This document shows positions 3,975 through 5,493 of a stretch of DNA of 5,493 nucleotides, in pieces. The notes beneath the pieces were generated by a model. The model was not told the DNA's origin. It worked only from the letters and a program-made list of their open reading frames with translations, and searched no databases. The translations under genes were made by a program, and so were the position numbers. Every line of letters begins with the position of its first letter. Positions within the stretch are counted from its first letter, which is position 1. This stretch comes from an uncultured Paracoccaceae bacterium (lineage in GTDB: Bacteria; Pseudomonadota; Alphaproteobacteria; Rhodobacterales; Rhodobacteraceae), in NCBI GenBank assembly GCA_913054485.1, contig CAJXHQ010000251.1:1-5493 (forward strand). The letters are read 5' to 3'.

Positions 3975-5493
3975 TCAGCGGGTTGCCTTGACCTTCACAT
4001 AGGCACCGGGGGCCGGAGCGATCGGTCTGAACTCCGAATCGCCGGGCTGACGTGCGGGCACCTGCTTGCCGGAGCGCTTCTTCAGCCAGCCATCCCAGCG
4101 CGGCCACCAGCTGCCTTCGCTGAAGGTGGCCTCCTTCATCCAAGCCTCCGCATCCAGCTTCAGATCGGTATTGGTATAGTGGCCGTATTTCTTCTTCGAT
4201 GGCGGATTCACGATGCCCGCGATATGGCCCGACTGGGACACCACAAAGGTTTTCGAGCGCGACCCCATATTCTGCACCCCGCGGTAGCAGTCCTTCCAGG
4301 CCGCGATATGGTCCGTCTCGCAGGTGATCGCCATCAGCGGCACATCCACGTCCTTCACATGCAGGGTGTGGCCCAGCAGCTCAAAGCCGCCTTCGGTAAA
4401 CTCATTGCGCTGGCACAGCCCGCGCAGATATTGCATCGCCATCTTGCCCGGCAGGTTGGCCCCGTCGCCGTTCCAATACAGAAGATCAAAGGCGGGCGGC
4501 GTCTCACCCATCATGTAGCTGCGGATCACCGGGCCATAGATCAGGTCCTTTGACCGCAGGAAGGAGAAGGTCCGCGCCATGATCCAGGACTTCAGGATGC
4601 CGTCCGCGTTTACCTGCTCCTCGATCCCGTCGATGAAATCATCCTGCAGGAAGGGGGTGAACTCCCCCTGGTCCGAGAAATCAGTGAGGGCGGTAAAGAA
4701 AGTGGCGGATTTCACCGTCTTGTCGCCGCGCTGTTTCAGCAGCGACAGAGTCAGGCTGAGCGTGGTGCCCGCGATGCAATAGCCCACCGCATTGACCTGT
4801 TTCACGCCGCAGATCTTCTTCACCACGTCAAAGGCGGTCAGGTAGCCATCCTCGATATACTCTTCCAGCCCGATATCGGCGTCGCCTTCATCCGGGTTCA
4901 GCCAGGACACCACAAAGATGGTATATCCCTGTTCGGTCACCCATTTGATCATGCTGTTCTGCGCCTTCAGGTCCAGGATGTAGAACTTGTTGATCCAGGG
5001 CGGGAACAGCACGATCGGCGTATCATAAACACTTTCCGTTGCCGGGCTGTATTGGATCAGCTCCATCATCCGGTTGCGGAACACCACTTCGCCAGGAGAG
5101 GTCGCAATATTGCGGCCCAGCTCAAAGGCGCTCTCATCGGCCAGCCGCACCACCAGTTCGCCATTGTTGGCTTCCAGATCTGCCACCAGGTTCTCCAGCC
5201 CGTCGATCAGCGACTGGCCTTCGGTCTCCACCGCCTTCTCCAGCGCATCCGGGTTGGTCGGCAGGAAATTGGTGGGGGCCATCATCTCGACGATCTGATC
5301 AGCGAAATAGCTCAGCCGCTGTTTATCGTTGCGCGACAGGCCCTCGACCTCCCCAACCGCCTGGCGGATGGTCTCTGCATTGGTCTGGTACTGATCCTTG
5401 ATCAGCTGGAAATAGGGGTTGGTATTCCACATCGGATTGGCAAAGCGGCGGTCTGCCGGTTTGCCCCCCTCCTCGTCCTCGCCGCGCGCCAGC
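3975..5493 (-). CDS. phaC: Class I poly(3-hydroxyalkanoate) synthase PhaC (5' partial)
   Basis: The enzyme polymerises (R)-3-hydroxyacyl-CoA, mainly 3-hydroxybutyryl-CoA, into PHA at the granule surface. About 505 codons are visible. The frame stays open upstream of the ATG at 5430-5432 through DRRFANP-MW, a conserved class I segment, so that ATG is internal and roughly the first 80-100 residues lie beyond the window. Numbering from that Met, PTNFLPTNP is at 53-61 and PPWINKFYILDL at 144-155. The nucleophile Cys219 is in VGYCIAGT, FDLLYWNGDGANLPGKM is at 315-331, the catalytic Asp374 is in CETDHIAAW and His403 is in SGHIAGIVNPP. The C-terminus SWWPRWDGWL...APAPGAYVKVKA is typical of the class. 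The triad spacing matches Cupriavidus necator PhaC. The lipase-like box reads GYCIAG, with Ala where the usual GxCxG has Gly. phaP follows 132 bases downstream. The phaC promoter is outside the window. Confidence 0.97.
   Translation of the reverse strand, partial: LARGEDEEGGKPADRRFANPMWNTNPYFQLIKDQYQTNAETIRQAVGEVEGLSRNDKQRLSYFADQIVEMMAPTNFLPTNPDALEKAVETEGQSLIDGLENLVADLEANNGELVVRLADESAFELGRNIATSPGEVVFRNRMMELIQYSPATESVYDTPIVLFPPWINKFYILDLKAQNSMIKWVTEQGYTIFVVSWLNPDEGDADIGLEEYIEDGYLTAFDVVKKICGVKQVNAVGYCIAGTTLSLTLSLLKQRGDKTVKSATFFTALTDFSDQGEFTPFLQDDFIDGIEEQVNADGILKSWIMARTFSFLRSKDLIYGPVIRSYMMGETPPAFDLLYWNGDGANLPGKMAMQYLRGLCQRNEFTEGGFELLGHTLHVKDVDVPLMAITCETDHIAAWKDCYRGVQNMGSRSKTFVVSQSGHIAGIVNPPSKKKYGHYTNTDLKLDAEAWMKEATFSEGSWWPRWDGWLKKRSGKQVPARQPGDSEFRPIAPAPGAYVKVKATR

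Noticed and set aside
3954..3975. Inverted repeat AATTCA...TGAATT reaching into the phaC stop codon
   Set aside because: Only six AT-rich pairs and no following T-run, so it is a poor terminator. It could be chance in an AT-rich gap.
3975..5432. A complete 485-residue PhaC starting at the ATG at 5430-5432
   Set aside because: The frame continues upstream with the conserved DRRFANP segment, and class I synthases are about 100 residues longer. The gene is cut by the window edge.

Overview
The window looks like the chromosome of a GC-rich alphaproteobacterium of the Rhodobacterales (Roseobacter type: Leisingera, Phaeobacter, Ruegeria or a close relative). The main evidence is a recognisable polyhydroxyalkanoate (PHA) storage locus, with a class I PHA synthase (phaC), a phasin (phaP) and a PHA-responsive repressor (phaR). 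All three are on the minus strand, in the order usual for Rhodobacter and Paracoccus relatives. The genus is an inference from protein style and gene order, not a database result.

Layout, left to right. (1) 1-1182, plus strand: a DegT/DnrJ/EryC1/StrS-type PLP aminotransferase, cut by the left edge. (2) About 1211-1237: a strong bidirectional hairpin terminator shared with the convergent phaR. (3) 1261-1815, minus strand: phaR. (4) 1816-1980: a divergent regulatory region. It holds a SoxR/MerR-type promoter (19-bp spacer with a dyad inside it) that reads rightward, and possible PhaR half-sites in front of phaR. (5) 1981-2847, plus strand: an atypical short-chain dehydrogenase/epimerase-like protein whose YxxxK dyad is replaced by F and R. 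(6) 2917-3299, plus strand: a decayed, internally deleted Ca2+/H+ antiporter (ChaA-like) gene. (7) 3321-3345: phaP terminator. (8) 3396-3842, minus strand: phaP. (9) 3843-3974: phaP promoter with two perfect CTGC-N3-GCAG dyads, one exactly inside the -35/-10 spacer. (10) 3975-5493, minus strand: phaC, running off the right edge without its N-terminus.

How the parts fit together: PhaC polymerises hydroxyacyl-CoA into granules, PhaP coats them, and PhaR represses phaP until nascent PHA titrates it off the DNA. The two dyads on the phaP promoter give a direct sequence basis for that switch. The notable oddity is that the phaC-phaP-phaR series is split by about 1.5 kb of opposite-strand DNA carrying the SDR gene and the antiporter relic, so phaR must have its own promoter. 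I found no CRISPR array, tRNA, rRNA or insertion sequence, and no wholly new system. The most informative signals are the two regulatory regions, the pseudogene and the residue changes in the SDR and in the PhaC lipase box.
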